Assembly: GCF_003013715.1 (NCBI RefSeq)
Contig: NC_072812.1
Span: 496,001 to 560,000 of the forward strand
DNA from: Candidozyma auris
Lineage: Eukaryota > Ascomycota > Pichiomycetes > Serinales > Metschnikowiaceae
DNA: 64,000 nucleotides
Reading direction: 5' to 3'
This document shows positions 37,481-46,828 of this stretch, piece by piece. How positions within the stretch are numbered: position 1 is the first letter of the stretch; the number at the start of each line of letters is the position of its first letter. Position numbers and translations under genes: made by a program. The notes beneath the pieces are model-generated. The model was not told the DNA's origin and made no database searches. It worked only from the letters and a program-made list of their open reading frames with translations.

Positions 37481-38401
37481 CTAGTTATTGTCATCATCAT
37501 CAGAACTAGCATACCCTAGTAAAGAAGATAGACCGCTTTTGGTGGGTTCTGGTGTCAAATTAGTATCGTGTTGGATATCGTTATCGTTTGAACGGAACTT
37601 TGGCTGCGAAGGTTGGTGCGTTTCTGTCATCTTCTTGGGTTTCTTCACAGTTATCACCTTTGACATTGTGACTGCCGGTGAGACGAGAGTGTCAGCTGTT
37701 TTACGTGCTTCCTCTATACTGTCAAAATTGGCGTCTCCAAACTCTCTTTTCTTAGCCATCTCTTCCCGTAGCTTGTTTTGGGCGTCCTGAACCAACCTGT
37801 CCAGACCTCCTGACTCCTGAAGACGGCTAGCCTTGTCTTGTAACTGTACAAGGTGATCATACATTTGTTGCTCCTCCTGTTGCTTTGCTAATTTATTCTC
37901 GAGATTTTTCATAGCGTCATTGGAATTGCCTGTTCGTTGCCAGAATGGATTCCTCTTTCTCATCTCTTGTTGTTCTTTAAACTGTCGACTAGCTTCCTCC
38001 TCTTTTTCTAATCTTGAAAGTATCTCTTCGTCTGTCTCCATGCGATTTATCTTTGGATGCTCCCGTGCCAACGATTCATAATTTCTGACGCCGCCTTCCA
38101 CAGGGACAAATCCCGCCAGGGCAGGGTCAGTTCTGAAGACAATACCATTATTGCAGCATGGGCATCTCACATGAAACTTGATGATCTTAAAGCCCATGTA
38201 TTTCTCAGATGTGGCTTCTTTTGTTGCATTGAACTTTCTTCGTGCAGAAATGAACTCGTTGCACTTTAGACATTTCATGGAAAAAGGTAGCATCAAACGC
38301 ACCCTATCCCTGCCCTTGCTTTGCGTTTTGCTCTTCTTCGGGACTTTCGAAGGATCGTAGTCCGGAGGATACCACTTGTTTATTGCCTTTCTCTCGGACA
38401 T
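37481..38401 (-). CDS. YJU2: Splicing factor Yju2/Cwc16
   Basis: Spliceosome component that helps dock the branch helix for the first catalytic step, working with Prp2. The 306-residue protein begins MSERKAINKWYPPDYDPSKV, the family signature, and has the Cwc16 zinc-binding region: MKCLKCNEFISARRKFNATK and later VRCPCCNNGIVFRTDP, giving four cysteines in two CxxC pairs. The C-terminal half is helical, Glu/Lys-rich and then disordered, ending in an acidic run (SSDDDDNN). Slightly longer than the S. cerevisiae protein (278). Confidence 0.95.
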   Translation of the reverse strand: MSERKAINKWYPPDYDPSKVPKKSKTQSKGRDRVRLMLPFSMKCLKCNEFISARRKFNATKEATSEKYMGFKIIKFHVRCPCCNNGIVFRTDPALAGFVPVEGGVRNYESLAREHPKINRMETDEEILSRLEKEEEASRQFKEQQEMRKRNPFWQRTGNSNDAMKNLENKLAKQQEEQQMYDHLVQLQDKASRLQESGGLDRLVQDAQNKLREEMAKKREFGDANFDSIEEARKTADTLVSPAVTMSKVITVKKPKKMTETHQPSQPKFRSNDNDIQHDTNLTPEPTKSGLSSLLGYASSDDDDNN

Positions 38402-38941
38402 GATGCGATAGTGAGGACGAGATGATGTTGATTCTGTAAGGTATGAGGGGCACGTCTAGCGAATCGCTATAATCAAAGTATGATTTGATGGTTGTAAGAA
38501 TCAAGTTCGCTTATGACAAGTTCCTTATTGTAATTTTAGGCAACCTGCTTGAAATTGTGTATGATAGTTCACGATTTCGTAGTGCTTTATCGTTGTACGT
38601 GCGAAAGTGAGGATGGGTTCTCTAGGTGATCGCGAGGCTCGTAAGATTGTAAGCTTCGTCTCTTAATGAAAATCAAGAAACCAAAAAGATATTATCAAGG
38701 AAAAGAAGGAAAATAGAGAATAATTAGATTAAAATTGAATTCACATCGATTTAAACAACGCTTTAAAATATTCATGAGGCTTAATAGAGTCTCGTGGCCA
38801 CAGATACTACTCGCATATAAAGGGATCTGATGAAGTCTTGAAAGCTCTCATAAAGCATATGAATCAAGGCTAAAATCTATATTTTTAATCACGCTTTGGT
38901 AATTTTCGACATTCAAATATACTTGATTGATCATGTAGTCA

Positions 38942-38949
38942 TCACGTGA
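38942..38949 (+). promoter_or_regulatory. TCACGTGA palindrome upstream of RPN1
   Basis: Perfect 8 bp palindrome 73 bp before the RPN1 ATG, the same word as upstream of SEC6. Likely bound by a Cbf1-type bHLH factor. Confidence 0.5.
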
Positions 38950-38963
38950 CCTAATCTGCACTG

Positions 38964-38972
38964 TTTGCCACG
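38964..38972 (-). promoter_or_regulatory. PACE (Rpn4-type) element upstream of RPN1
   Basis: The plus strand reads TTTGCCACG, so the minus strand reads CGTGGCAAA, eight of nine bases of the PACE consensus GGTGGCAAA that Rpn4 uses to coordinate proteasome genes. It lies 50 bp before the RPN1 start codon. Gene class and motif agree. Confidence 0.65.
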
Positions 38973-39022
38973 GCCATTTTTTGAGAACGACTAACTTCTG
39001 GATCCAACATCAATAATAAGAC

Positions 39023-41914
39023 ATGGTTCCAAGTAGTGATCAAGCAAGTAAACCTGATACAGAGGAGAAGAAGCAAAAGAACATTGTCAAGGAGGAGGAG
39101 CTTTCTGAAGAAGACCAAAAACTTAAGGATGACTTAGAGTTGCTTGTTGAAAGACTTAACGAGCCAGACCAAAAGGAAGAACTCTATTCCGAGTACCTCT
39201 CCACGATGAAAAAATTGATTCGTGAGTCTACTACGTCAATGACTGCTGTTCCTAAGCCATTGAAGTTTTTGAGACCTCATTATACTCTTTTGACTGAGTT
39301 GTACGAGAAGTGGGACTCACCGAACAGCAAGATCTCTAGCACCCTTTTGGTCCAGTTTGCTGACGTCTTGTCTGTTTTGGCCATGACATACACTGATTCT
39401 CAGAGAGATTCCTTGAAATATAGGTTGTTGGCATCCAATGATACTATAGTTGATTGGGGTCATGAGTACATCAGACATTTGGCTTTGGAGATCGGCGAGT
39501 CATATCAGGAGAAGTTGGGTTTTGATGATGCCTACATCAATCGCCTTGTACAGCTAGCTTTACAAATTGTACCATTCTTCCTTGAGCACAACGCTGAGGC
39601 TGATGCCGTGGATTTGTTGCTCGAGATTGAAAACATTGAAAAATTGCCACAATACTTGGATGAATCAACTTATGCAAGAGTCTGTCTCTACATGGTCAGC
39701 TGTGTTCCGCTTTTGGCTCCTCCTGACGATAATGCGTTTTTGCACACTGCCTTTTCCATTTACTTAACTCACAACCAATTAACACAAGCCTTGACCTTGG
39801 CTATCAAATTGGACGATGAAAACCTCATCAAACAAGTATTTGAGTCTACTGATGATGTGTTGGTGCACAAACAATTGGCTTTTATCTTATCACAGCAATT
39901 CAACAGATTCAGGAATCCTGGTGAAGATGATGATGTTCAGGAGATAATTTCAAACGTAAAGCTTCCTACATTCTACTCCTACTTGGTGAAGGAGCTAAAT
40001 CTTTTGGACCCCAAAGTTCCGGAGGATGTTTACAAATCTCATCTAGAGAACACGCGTTTTGGGTTCGGCCAGATTGATTCTGCGAAGCAGAATTTGGCGG
40101 CATCTTTTGTAAACGCATTTTTGAATTTAGGTTACGGTTCCGACAAGCTTTTTATTCACTCAGGCGAACAAGATAATCAATCATGGATCTATAAGACTAA
40201 GGGAGCGGGGATGATCTCTTCGACTGCGTCTTTGGGATGCCTTTATCAATGGAATATCGAAGATGGCTTGCAAGCTTTGGATAGATACACTTATAGTGCT
40301 GAAGATGAGGTCAAAGCGGGCGCGTTGTTGGGTACAGGTATCGTGTCCACCAACATTCATGATGAAGCAGAGGCGGCGTTAGCGTTATTGCAAGAATATG
40401 TCACCGATCCAAAGAAAATCTTGCAAACGAATGCTATCAATGGTTTGGGTCTCGCCTTTGCAGGATCAGCCAATGAAGAAGTTTTAAGCTTATTGTTACC
40501 CCTTGTTTCTGATACAGAAACTTCATGCGAGGTGTCATGTTTAGCATCATTAGCGCTTGGTCATGTCTTTGTGGGAACATGTCACGGCGATATAACCTCA
40601 ACTATCTTGCAAACGCTTTTGGAAAGAGATTTCACTCAATTGAGCAACAAGTTCATCAGATTTATGGCGTTAGGTCTTGGATTATTATACATGGGCAAAA
40701 CCGAAATGGCGGAAGATGTTTTAGATATAATCGACGCCATTGAGCACCCCATCAACAAGACTCTTAAGGTGTTGGTGAACATCTGCGCTTATGCTGGTAC
40801 AGGAAATGTTTTACAGATCCAATCGCTTTTACAAATGTGCTTTGCAAAACCAAAGGATACGTTGGAAGAAGAAAAGAAGCTTGGCGAAAGCGAGGAAGAC
40901 CAGTTGAAAAGAGAAGGTAAACAAGAGCTTCCAACTGAAGCTAACGGCACTGGGGCCACCTCTGGAGATCAAAATGGTAACGACCCGTCTGGTGATGTCG
41001 AGATGCAAGATGCTGCCGAAGTTAAGACAGAGAGGCATGACTCTCTAAAGGATAAAGCGAATGTGAGTGCTGAAGACGACGAAGAGGAAGAAGAAGAGGA
41101 GTTATACCAGGGTTTTGCCGTCTTAGGTCTCGCTTGTATTGCTATGGGCGAAGATATTGGCCAAGATATGGTGTTACGTCACTTCTCCCATTTGATGCAT
41201 TACGGAAACCCATTGATCCGTAGATCGGTGCCTTTAGCCATGGGTCTCGTTTCAGCATCGTATCCTCAAATGAAGGTTTTTGACATCCTCTCTCGTTACT
41301 CCCATGATCCGGATTTGGAAGTTACTCAAAATGCTATTTATGCGATGGGTCTCGTTGGCGCTGGTACCAACAATGCTAGATTGGCACAGTTGTTGAGACA
41401 GTTGGCATCGTATTACTCCAAATCAGCAGACTCACTTTTCATGGTAAGAATTGCACAGGGTATCCTTTCCTTGGGTAAGGGTACCTTAACCTTGTCTCCA
41501 TTTAACACAGAAAGAAGCATCTTGAATAAAGTGTCCTTGGCAGCCCTCTTGACAGTATCGGTTGCCTTGCTAGATCCAAAATCTTTTGTGTTGAGTGATT
41601 CAGTCACCGAGACTAGTCATCAAATGTTATATTACTTGACCCCAGCTATAAAACCAAGAATGCTCGTGACTGTTGACGAAAACTTGAATCCAATCAAGGT
41701 GAATGTGAGAGTCGGTCAAGCGGTTGACGTTGTTGGCCAAGCAGGTAAACCCAAGACCATCACGGGCTGGGTCACACAAGCTACACCTGTCTTGTTGAGT
41801 TATGGAGAAAGAGCCGAATTGGAGAATACCGAGGAGTGGATTAGTCTATCTCACACTTTGGAGGGCATTGTCATCTTGAAGAAGTCTCCCGACTATGTCG
41901 AGGCCGAAAACTAG
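39023..41914 (+). CDS. RPN1: 26S proteasome regulatory subunit Rpn1
   Basis: Large base subunit of the 19S particle, a docking site for ubiquitin, shuttle factors and Ubp6. The 963 residues (S. cerevisiae 993) show a charged N-terminus, a helical N-domain, then PC repeats: LGCLYQWNIEDGLQALDRYT, GLGLAFAGSANEEVLSLLLP, SCLASLALGHVFVGT, FMALGLGLLYMGK, and after an acidic insert VLGLACIAMGEDIGQDMV, SVPLAMGLVSASYPQ and AIYAMGLVGAGTNNARLAQL. The acidic, disordered insert lies at about 610-695. I scanned the frame and found no in-frame CTG codon. Upstream PACE and TCACGTGA sites sit within 85 bp of the ATG. Confidence 0.97.
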   Translation: MVPSSDQASKPDTEEKKQKNIVKEEELSEEDQKLKDDLELLVERLNEPDQKEELYSEYLSTMKKLIRESTTSMTAVPKPLKFLRPHYTLLTELYEKWDSPNSKISSTLLVQFADVLSVLAMTYTDSQRDSLKYRLLASNDTIVDWGHEYIRHLALEIGESYQEKLGFDDAYINRLVQLALQIVPFFLEHNAEADAVDLLLEIENIEKLPQYLDESTYARVCLYMVSCVPLLAPPDDNAFLHTAFSIYLTHNQLTQALTLAIKLDDENLIKQVFESTDDVLVHKQLAFILSQQFNRFRNPGEDDDVQEIISNVKLPTFYSYLVKELNLLDPKVPEDVYKSHLENTRFGFGQIDSAKQNLAASFVNAFLNLGYGSDKLFIHSGEQDNQSWIYKTKGAGMISSTASLGCLYQWNIEDGLQALDRYTYSAEDEVKAGALLGTGIVSTNIHDEAEAALALLQEYVTDPKKILQTNAINGLGLAFAGSANEEVLSLLLPLVSDTETSCEVSCLASLALGHVFVGTCHGDITSTILQTLLERDFTQLSNKFIRFMALGLGLLYMGKTEMAEDVLDIIDAIEHPINKTLKVLVNICAYAGTGNVLQIQSLLQMCFAKPKDTLEEEKKLGESEEDQLKREGKQELPTEANGTGATSGDQNGNDPSGDVEMQDAAEVKTERHDSLKDKANVSAEDDEEEEEEELYQGFAVLGLACIAMGEDIGQDMVLRHFSHLMHYGNPLIRRSVPLAMGLVSASYPQMKVFDILSRYSHDPDLEVTQNAIYAMGLVGAGTNNARLAQLLRQLASYYSKSADSLFMVRIAQGILSLGKGTLTLSPFNTERSILNKVSLAALLTVSVALLDPKSFVLSDSVTETSHQMLYYLTPAIKPRMLVTVDENLNPIKVNVRVGQAVDVVGQAGKPKTITGWVTQATPVLLSYGERAELENTEEWISLSHTLEGIVILKKSPDYVEAEN

Positions 41915-42027
41915 GTTATAGACTAAAGAGATTTGCTACAATACTAATGAGTATACAATTTCGTAGTGTTGAAAGACGGTAGTCTATGAAGTGAAGTTCT
42001 TTTGTGAAGGATATGTCGTTGTGTGAA

Positions 42028-42615
42028 TCATTGAAACTCTGGAGCTTTTCCTGCCATCATCAAGCCAACAATAAGACCAAACAAGCCCAAGACAGAGCCA
42101 AAAATCTCAATGACTAAAATCTTGACAAACAATGAGGAGTCTGCCGCATCCGAAATCGCTGCCGTTGATCCTGTGATACCAACAGTGATACCACATAGCA
42201 AGTTTGAGAACCCAACCGTCATGCCGGCCCAGAACAATGCATATCCCGTATAGAGATTCTCATGATTATACAAGGAAGACTCAGGAACATTAGAGACTTT
42301 AGCGGAGAACACAATGGCCATGATCAACCCGTAGATAGCCACAACTTCACAAAAAATGATGGATATCAAATTCTTCGTGGTGATACGAGGAGACTTCACA
42401 CCAGCACCCAAAATTGACACACCTGTGATGAAGATACCCCAAGCAGCACCAATAACCGAGAAGCCAATACAGCTGGCGATTCCTAGGTTTGCCCACATGT
42501 ATGGTGATGTTGTTTCTAGGAATTCACCAACATTGAACGATTCACCCTGACCCTGAAAAACCAAGTAGCCTCCAATGACAAGAACAGATGCAATAGCAAG
42601 CGATTTGGCTAGCAT
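42028..42615 (-). CDS. VMA16: V-ATPase proteolipid subunit c'' (Vma16)
   Basis: Membrane subunit of the V0 sector that carries protons into the vacuole and Golgi. Conserved core: [44 protein letters not shown] with the proton-carrying Glu at about residue 90, [40 protein letters not shown], then the final helix ending [10 protein letters not shown]. The open frame runs upstream to a TTG at 42741, but that stretch lacks an ATG and does not resemble the family; the ATG at 42615 gives 195 residues (S. cerevisiae 213) and keeps the first short membrane helix. A long poly-T tract lies at about 42758-42772, upstream of the start. Confidence 0.93.
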   Translation of the reverse strand: MLAKSLAIASVLVIGGYLVFQGQGESFNVGEFLETTSPYMWANLGIASCIGFSVIGAAWGIFITGVSILGAGVKSPRITTKNLISIIFCEVVAIYGLIMAIVFSAKVSNVPESSLYNHENLYTGYALFWAGMTVGFSNLLCGITVGITGSTAAISDAADSSLFVKILVIEIFGSVLGLFGLIVGLMMAGKAPEFQ

Positions 42616-42791
42616 CTTGATGAGATTATAGAAATGAAGCCTGTCTGGTTGTGTGTTGGCGGTGACAAGAACGAATAGAGCGAACAATCGAAGATTGTGG
42701 TGCACGGGTGCATGTACCTTTGACTGCAATGTTGAAAACAAGTTACTTGATCTTTTATTTTTTTTTTTTTTAGGAAAATGTAATTTCCTCT

Positions 42792-44057
42792 TTATAGAAA
42801 AGCTATATTTTTATTGAAAGCTGCCTGGTTCGTGTAGCCTTCTAAAGAAACGGCGTGAAATCGACATCTATCTCCTCGCACGAGAACTCTCCACAAGGAC
42901 TTCGTCAAGATGAATTCGACCAACTCCTCTTCTTCTAGTTTCCTCTTCTTTTGTTGTGGCTCTTCCAATGGCTTGTACCAGTCAAGAAACCAGTCATCCT
43001 TAAGTTCTCGTCCATTGAGAACTGTTTTTGCCTTGGATAAGCCACATAGAATGACAAATTTATCTGCTCCCTTTCCATGTATATCCATTTGATATTCTAG
43101 CAGAAGTTCGTTGGCAATGGATCCAAAAACGTTATAGATACTGTTGGCAATTTTGCCAGTGCATACTAACAGAGTGATATGAGTATCTCGATTGAGACTC
43201 AACTTGCAAAGTGACCCAGGCTCAAGGTTCAATTGAACAATCAAGCTTCTTTCCCTCTCCTTTAACATATATGGTCTTGTGTACCTCAATGGACGCTCGT
43301 CCTTAATGCCGGTTGACCGACTTGCCACACCTCTCTTTTGAAGATCGCATAAATTAAGAACGATTTCTTCATCATCTTCGAAAGGGTTTGCTATGATTTT
43401 GTGCTTTAGTAGTCTCTGCTCTAACTCTAATAGTCTGTAGTATCGACACTCTCGTAGAAGGCTTTGCCTGTGGTCTTCATCCTTGAGCACAGTTTCGTTC
43501 CCTTTAAGAATTTCTAGTAAGTCAGCGAATAGTTTTGGAGATCTTGCTGACGCTGTGGGTGGCCGCTGAGGAGGCGGCCTAATCATTGACTTTGCCTTAA
43601 TGATATTTGCACTATCAGAAAGTAAACTATCAAAATTGATCAGAAAGAAATTGGGATAGTTATTGGTTCTCTGAAATAATTGCTTGGGTATCCTGAACGA
43701 CTGATCTCCAATGCAAGCGAAGGTATATTCACAGTCTAAGAGTTTTTGTAGTCTTGAGAGTCCAAAGTAGTAGCTATCCAGCCACAAGTACACGTATTCC
43801 TGAGCATCGTGAATCTCGATGTGGTAGCCTTGCAAATGATAGTAGATCTTTTCAAACACCTGAGGGTTGCGGTCAATATAAAGCACTTTATCGGCATTTT
43901 GAGCTTTGAGAAAGTACGTAGTAAAGTAAGAAGGAGCATCTGACAGTAGGCTGGCGCCACTGAATCGAAAGAGCTTGTACCCTACTTGAACGAGGTAAAC
44001 CTTCTCATGGGGCAATATAACAGGAATTGAAGGGTCAAATTCCTCAGAAGCCTCCAT
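42792..44057 (-). CDS. BTB/POZ (T1-type) domain protein, YDR132C/YLR108C-like
   Basis: Fungal protein with a KCTD-like T1 BTB domain near the N-terminus (about residues 15-110: [20 protein letters not shown], then [28 protein letters not shown]). The rest is less conserved, with [20 protein letters not shown] in the middle and a basic KKRKLEEEE stretch near the end. The layout matches the uncharacterised S. cerevisiae pair YDR132C and YLR108C. BTB domains of this kind often mediate oligomerisation or cullin binding, but no such role is shown for this family. The ATG at 44057 is 275 bp from the divergent zinc-cluster gene, so they may share a promoter. Confidence 0.8.
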   Translation of the reverse strand: MEASEEFDPSIPVILPHEKVYLVQVGYKLFRFSGASLLSDAPSYFTTYFLKAQNADKVLYIDRNPQVFEKIYYHLQGYHIEIHDAQEYVYLWLDSYYFGLSRLQKLLDCEYTFACIGDQSFRIPKQLFQRTNNYPNFFLINFDSLLSDSANIIKAKSMIRPPPQRPPTASARSPKLFADLLEILKGNETVLKDEDHRQSLLRECRYYRLLELEQRLLKHKIIANPFEDDEEIVLNLCDLQKRGVASRSTGIKDERPLRYTRPYMLKERERSLIVQLNLEPGSLCKLSLNRDTHITLLVCTGKIANSIYNVFGSIANELLLEYQMDIHGKGADKFVILCGLSKAKTVLNGRELKDDWFLDWYKPLEEPQQKKRKLEEEELVEFILTKSLWRVLVRGDRCRFHAVSLEGYTNQAAFNKNIAFL

Positions 44058-44332
44058 ATCGAAATAAGTTGGAGATCAAGAGTCGCAATGTTACGAAGCG
44101 TCACCAAGGATCAGAGTTATGTGGAAGCTTGTGCTTGTAGATAACCTAGTCACTTAGGCGTTATAATTCCGCGCTTGGCGTCTCTGGTAAGCATCTCACC
44201 TACTGAACTTCTCAAGCTAACTATTAGCCAAGAGTCTTCCCATTCGCCAATTCGAGGAATTTAAAGCGCCTTAAGTTTCAAGTATAGAACTATAGGGGGG
44301 CTTAATATCGAAATTAGTGAAGTCGCCAATTG

Positions 44333-46828
44333 ATGGCGCAAACTGCATCAATAGTTCCTACATCATCGCATGGCGTGAAGAAGAGATCAAGAAACTTCGA
44401 TGGGTGTTGGACATGCCGTCTACGAAAAATCAAATGTGACTGCACCAGGCCCGTCTGTTTACGCTGTCAACGTGCTAAACTTGAATGCAAGGGTTACAGC
44501 ATAGTCTTAGCATGGGCTCCGCCATTAGTCATTGATAAGGATAACCGCCTAACTCTGGTTAATCAGAAAAAACAAGAAGGAAATGCGCTTGAGAAGGAGA
44601 GGCTACTGCTGCGTCGTAATGTTGACCTTGTGGAGTTTCCTGACCTGATGAAATACGAAACCTATGCACAGTTGAACGCTGTTGTATCTCAGTTTGATGA
44701 TGTCTCAAAGAAGATGTCAAGGAGCATGCGATATTTCAACGGACCATTCGGAGCTTTCAAATTTACGGATAGTCCGGTATTGCCTGAACCAATCCCAATT
44801 AGCGAAAGTGCTCAGATACTGCCTGTGAAGCGCTCTATTGCGACCTCGATGGATATCGATGAAATTTCCAAGAGCGATTCACCAGAGTTGAGCTCTGACT
44901 CAATCTCTGAACCTATAAAAAATCTAGACTCAGATAAACTCGAGCCAGAAACCTCTATCTTTTCCAAAACAGACAATACCTACGTCCATTACGCTCTTTT
45001 AGATTCCGCGAAGCTCACCACTTTAGCTATTAAAGGCCCCAAGTATAAATTCTCGGAGCAGAGTATGTTTCATATATTGTACCCTAATTTTTTCCCGAAT
45101 ATTGATCCCGATGATTGGAAGCCAAACATGAATGTCATGTTGCGGTATTTTAAGCATTCCACATCTTTTCCAAACGGCGTTGAGATCCACCCATTATTGA
45201 CGACAGCGACCCAGCAATTGAATGGCTCATCAATGGCATTTACAAGAGTTGTGTACGAAAGAAACCAATGGGATACCTATGTATTACCGCTTATCAAACA
45301 AATACTCTTTGAGTTGATATGCGAGGAGTTTCCTACGTCAAACAGCTGGAGAACGCACCACATTCCCAAAGATGCTAGTGATATTCCTAGAGCGCTACTT
45401 CTTAAGAACTTACGCTTAGGTATCATGTTCATGTGTTTGGCTACAAGTGAATTTCGCAGGTCGCTGGAGTTCGAGAAGAAAAATGTCAATAATGACGAGA
45501 AATCATATTTCATGGACGATGAGCTTAAAGCGTCTATCGAGATGAGAAAAATTGGAATCAATATCTTGAATTACCATTTGGATGAGTACGACAATAATTC
45601 TCGATTTCCTCAGATAGACAATTACGAGACGTATTTATTGTTGGCACTTTTACTTCAGATTAATCTTGATGATCTTTTTGGAGTATATGAAAACTACGAA
45701 CTTATATTTGCCATCGGCGACTTTCTTATCAAGAGCAGGTTGAAAATGGTCGAGCGCAAGTTAACTACCCTTGACAAGTATCTCCGAAGTGTGTTTGAGA
45801 TTCTACAAATCTTTTACAGCTCCACTCAGGCTGTAACTTTGTTCAATTACGAGATTCCGGAAAAGGACCGACAACAACGGTATCAGGACTTAGACGAGAA
45901 TTACGATCTCACAAAAGACCTCTCTGATGTCGAACTGTATGATTCAACTAGTGAAGAAAGTGATAATCTAGAAGGGGGTGAAAGACCTAAGAATATTCAG
46001 GTGGCTTCTGCCGGTATTAGTGATGAGCAACAGCCATTCTCATTTACGGTATACTTTGGTGAAAAGCGAGGTTCTGATAGAAGGAGAGAAAGTAAGGATT
46101 CTGGCCAACCGCCAAGGAGAAGCATGATTCATCTGAGCTCGAGTCCCATCTTTCCTGAAGTTGGTGACAGATCTGTTTATGTCTCATACGGTTTGCCCAA
46201 ATCCTTGTTGCAATTACTCCATGAAGTTGTTCAACTCACGAATCACAAACGTGTCTTCCAAACTCAGCACTATTTTCCAAGAAACTTTCCTCGGGTGTGC
46301 GCTGATGTGGAGGACAAAATATTAAATTGGAACGTCGAAAGCTACTGGAAATTATACGACAATGAATTCGACACAATTACCAACCGAGCCACGAAAAATT
46401 TCCCTTCTTCGTTCCATGAAGGTTTGTATTATAACGTTATGAGTGTTTACAATGCACTCAAGGTGTACTTCAAGCGTTTGATTCCGGTAAGTGCTCTTCA
46501 TGCAACCCAAGACTATGTTAGAGCGAGCTTGAATGCTATGGAAAAGCTCCTCAAACTTTCCGAGGAGCTGAAAGCCAAGAATGACCCCTATTCATTCTTG
46601 CCTTCATTTTGGCCTCTCCTTATCTGTGGATGTGATATAGACATTAAGTCAAACGAAGACTTACAAATACAGTGCCGCAAGCTATGGAGTCACAACATAT
46701 TTCGGAAGCACAATTATTGGAGATCAAAGCAAATGCTATTTGAGGTATGGAAACGTCGTTCCGAGGGTGAAGAAGTGGAATTCATGGATCTAGTGCGAGA
46801 GTGGAATGTTGTATTATGCTTGGGCTGA
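44333..46828 (+). CDS. Zn2Cys6 transcription factor, Arg81-like
   Basis: Fungal zinc-cluster transcription factor. The DNA-binding domain is at the N-terminus: C25, C28, C35, C42, C45 and C52 in the order CX2CX6CX6CX2CX6C (GCWTCRLRKIKCDCTRPVC). It is followed directly by GYSIVLAWAPPLVID, a pattern I associate with Arg81, the arginine-responsive partner of Mcm1, rather than other zinc-cluster proteins. The remaining 770 residues are a fungal-specific helical domain with a Ser-rich acidic stretch. At 831 residues it is near S. cerevisiae Arg81 (880). The frame extends one codon upstream to a TTG; the ATG is at 44333. Its last 15 bp overlap the convergent PFA5-like gene. Arg81 identity is likely, not certain. 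Confidence 0.75.
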   Translation: MAQTASIVPTSSHGVKKRSRNFDGCWTCRLRKIKCDCTRPVCLRCQRAKLECKGYSIVLAWAPPLVIDKDNRLTLVNQKKQEGNALEKERLLLRRNVDLVEFPDLMKYETYAQLNAVVSQFDDVSKKMSRSMRYFNGPFGAFKFTDSPVLPEPIPISESAQILPVKRSIATSMDIDEISKSDSPELSSDSISEPIKNLDSDKLEPETSIFSKTDNTYVHYALLDSAKLTTLAIKGPKYKFSEQSMFHILYPNFFPNIDPDDWKPNMNVMLRYFKHSTSFPNGVEIHPLLTTATQQLNGSSMAFTRVVYERNQWDTYVLPLIKQILFELICEEFPTSNSWRTHHIPKDASDIPRALLLKNLRLGIMFMCLATSEFRRSLEFEKKNVNNDEKSYFMDDELKASIEMRKIGINILNYHLDEYDNNSRFPQIDNYETYLLLALLLQINLDDLFGVYENYELIFAIGDFLIKSRLKMVERKLTTLDKYLRSVFEILQIFYSSTQAVTLFNYEIPEKDRQQRYQDLDENYDLTKDLSDVELYDSTSEESDNLEGGERPKNIQVASAGISDEQQPFSFTVYFGEKRGSDRRRESKDSGQPPRRSMIHLSSSPIFPEVGDRSVYVSYGLPKSLLQLLHEVVQLTNHKRVFQTQHYFPRNFPRVCADVEDKILNWNVESYWKLYDNEFDTITNRATKNFPSSFHEGLYYNVMSVYNALKVYFKRLIPVSALHATQDYVRASLNAMEKLLKLSEELKAKNDPYSFLPSFWPLLICGCDIDIKSNEDLQIQCRKLWSHNIFRKHNYWRSKQMLFEVWKRRSEGEEVEFMDLVREWNVVLCLG

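Larger units (their letters stand above)
38402..39022. other. Divergent promoter region between YJU2 and RPN1
   Basis: This 621 bp region separates two divergent start codons. It contains TCACGTGA at 38942-38949 and a near-perfect PACE element at 38964-38972, both close to RPN1. The middle is AT-rich without an open frame. I looked for C/D-box or other small RNA signals and found none convincing. Confidence 0.55.

Noticed and set aside
42613..42741. Longer VMA16 N-terminus or an upstream exon
   Set aside because: The extension starts at TTG, has no ATG and no family resemblance; no donor plus branch plus acceptor set is visible.
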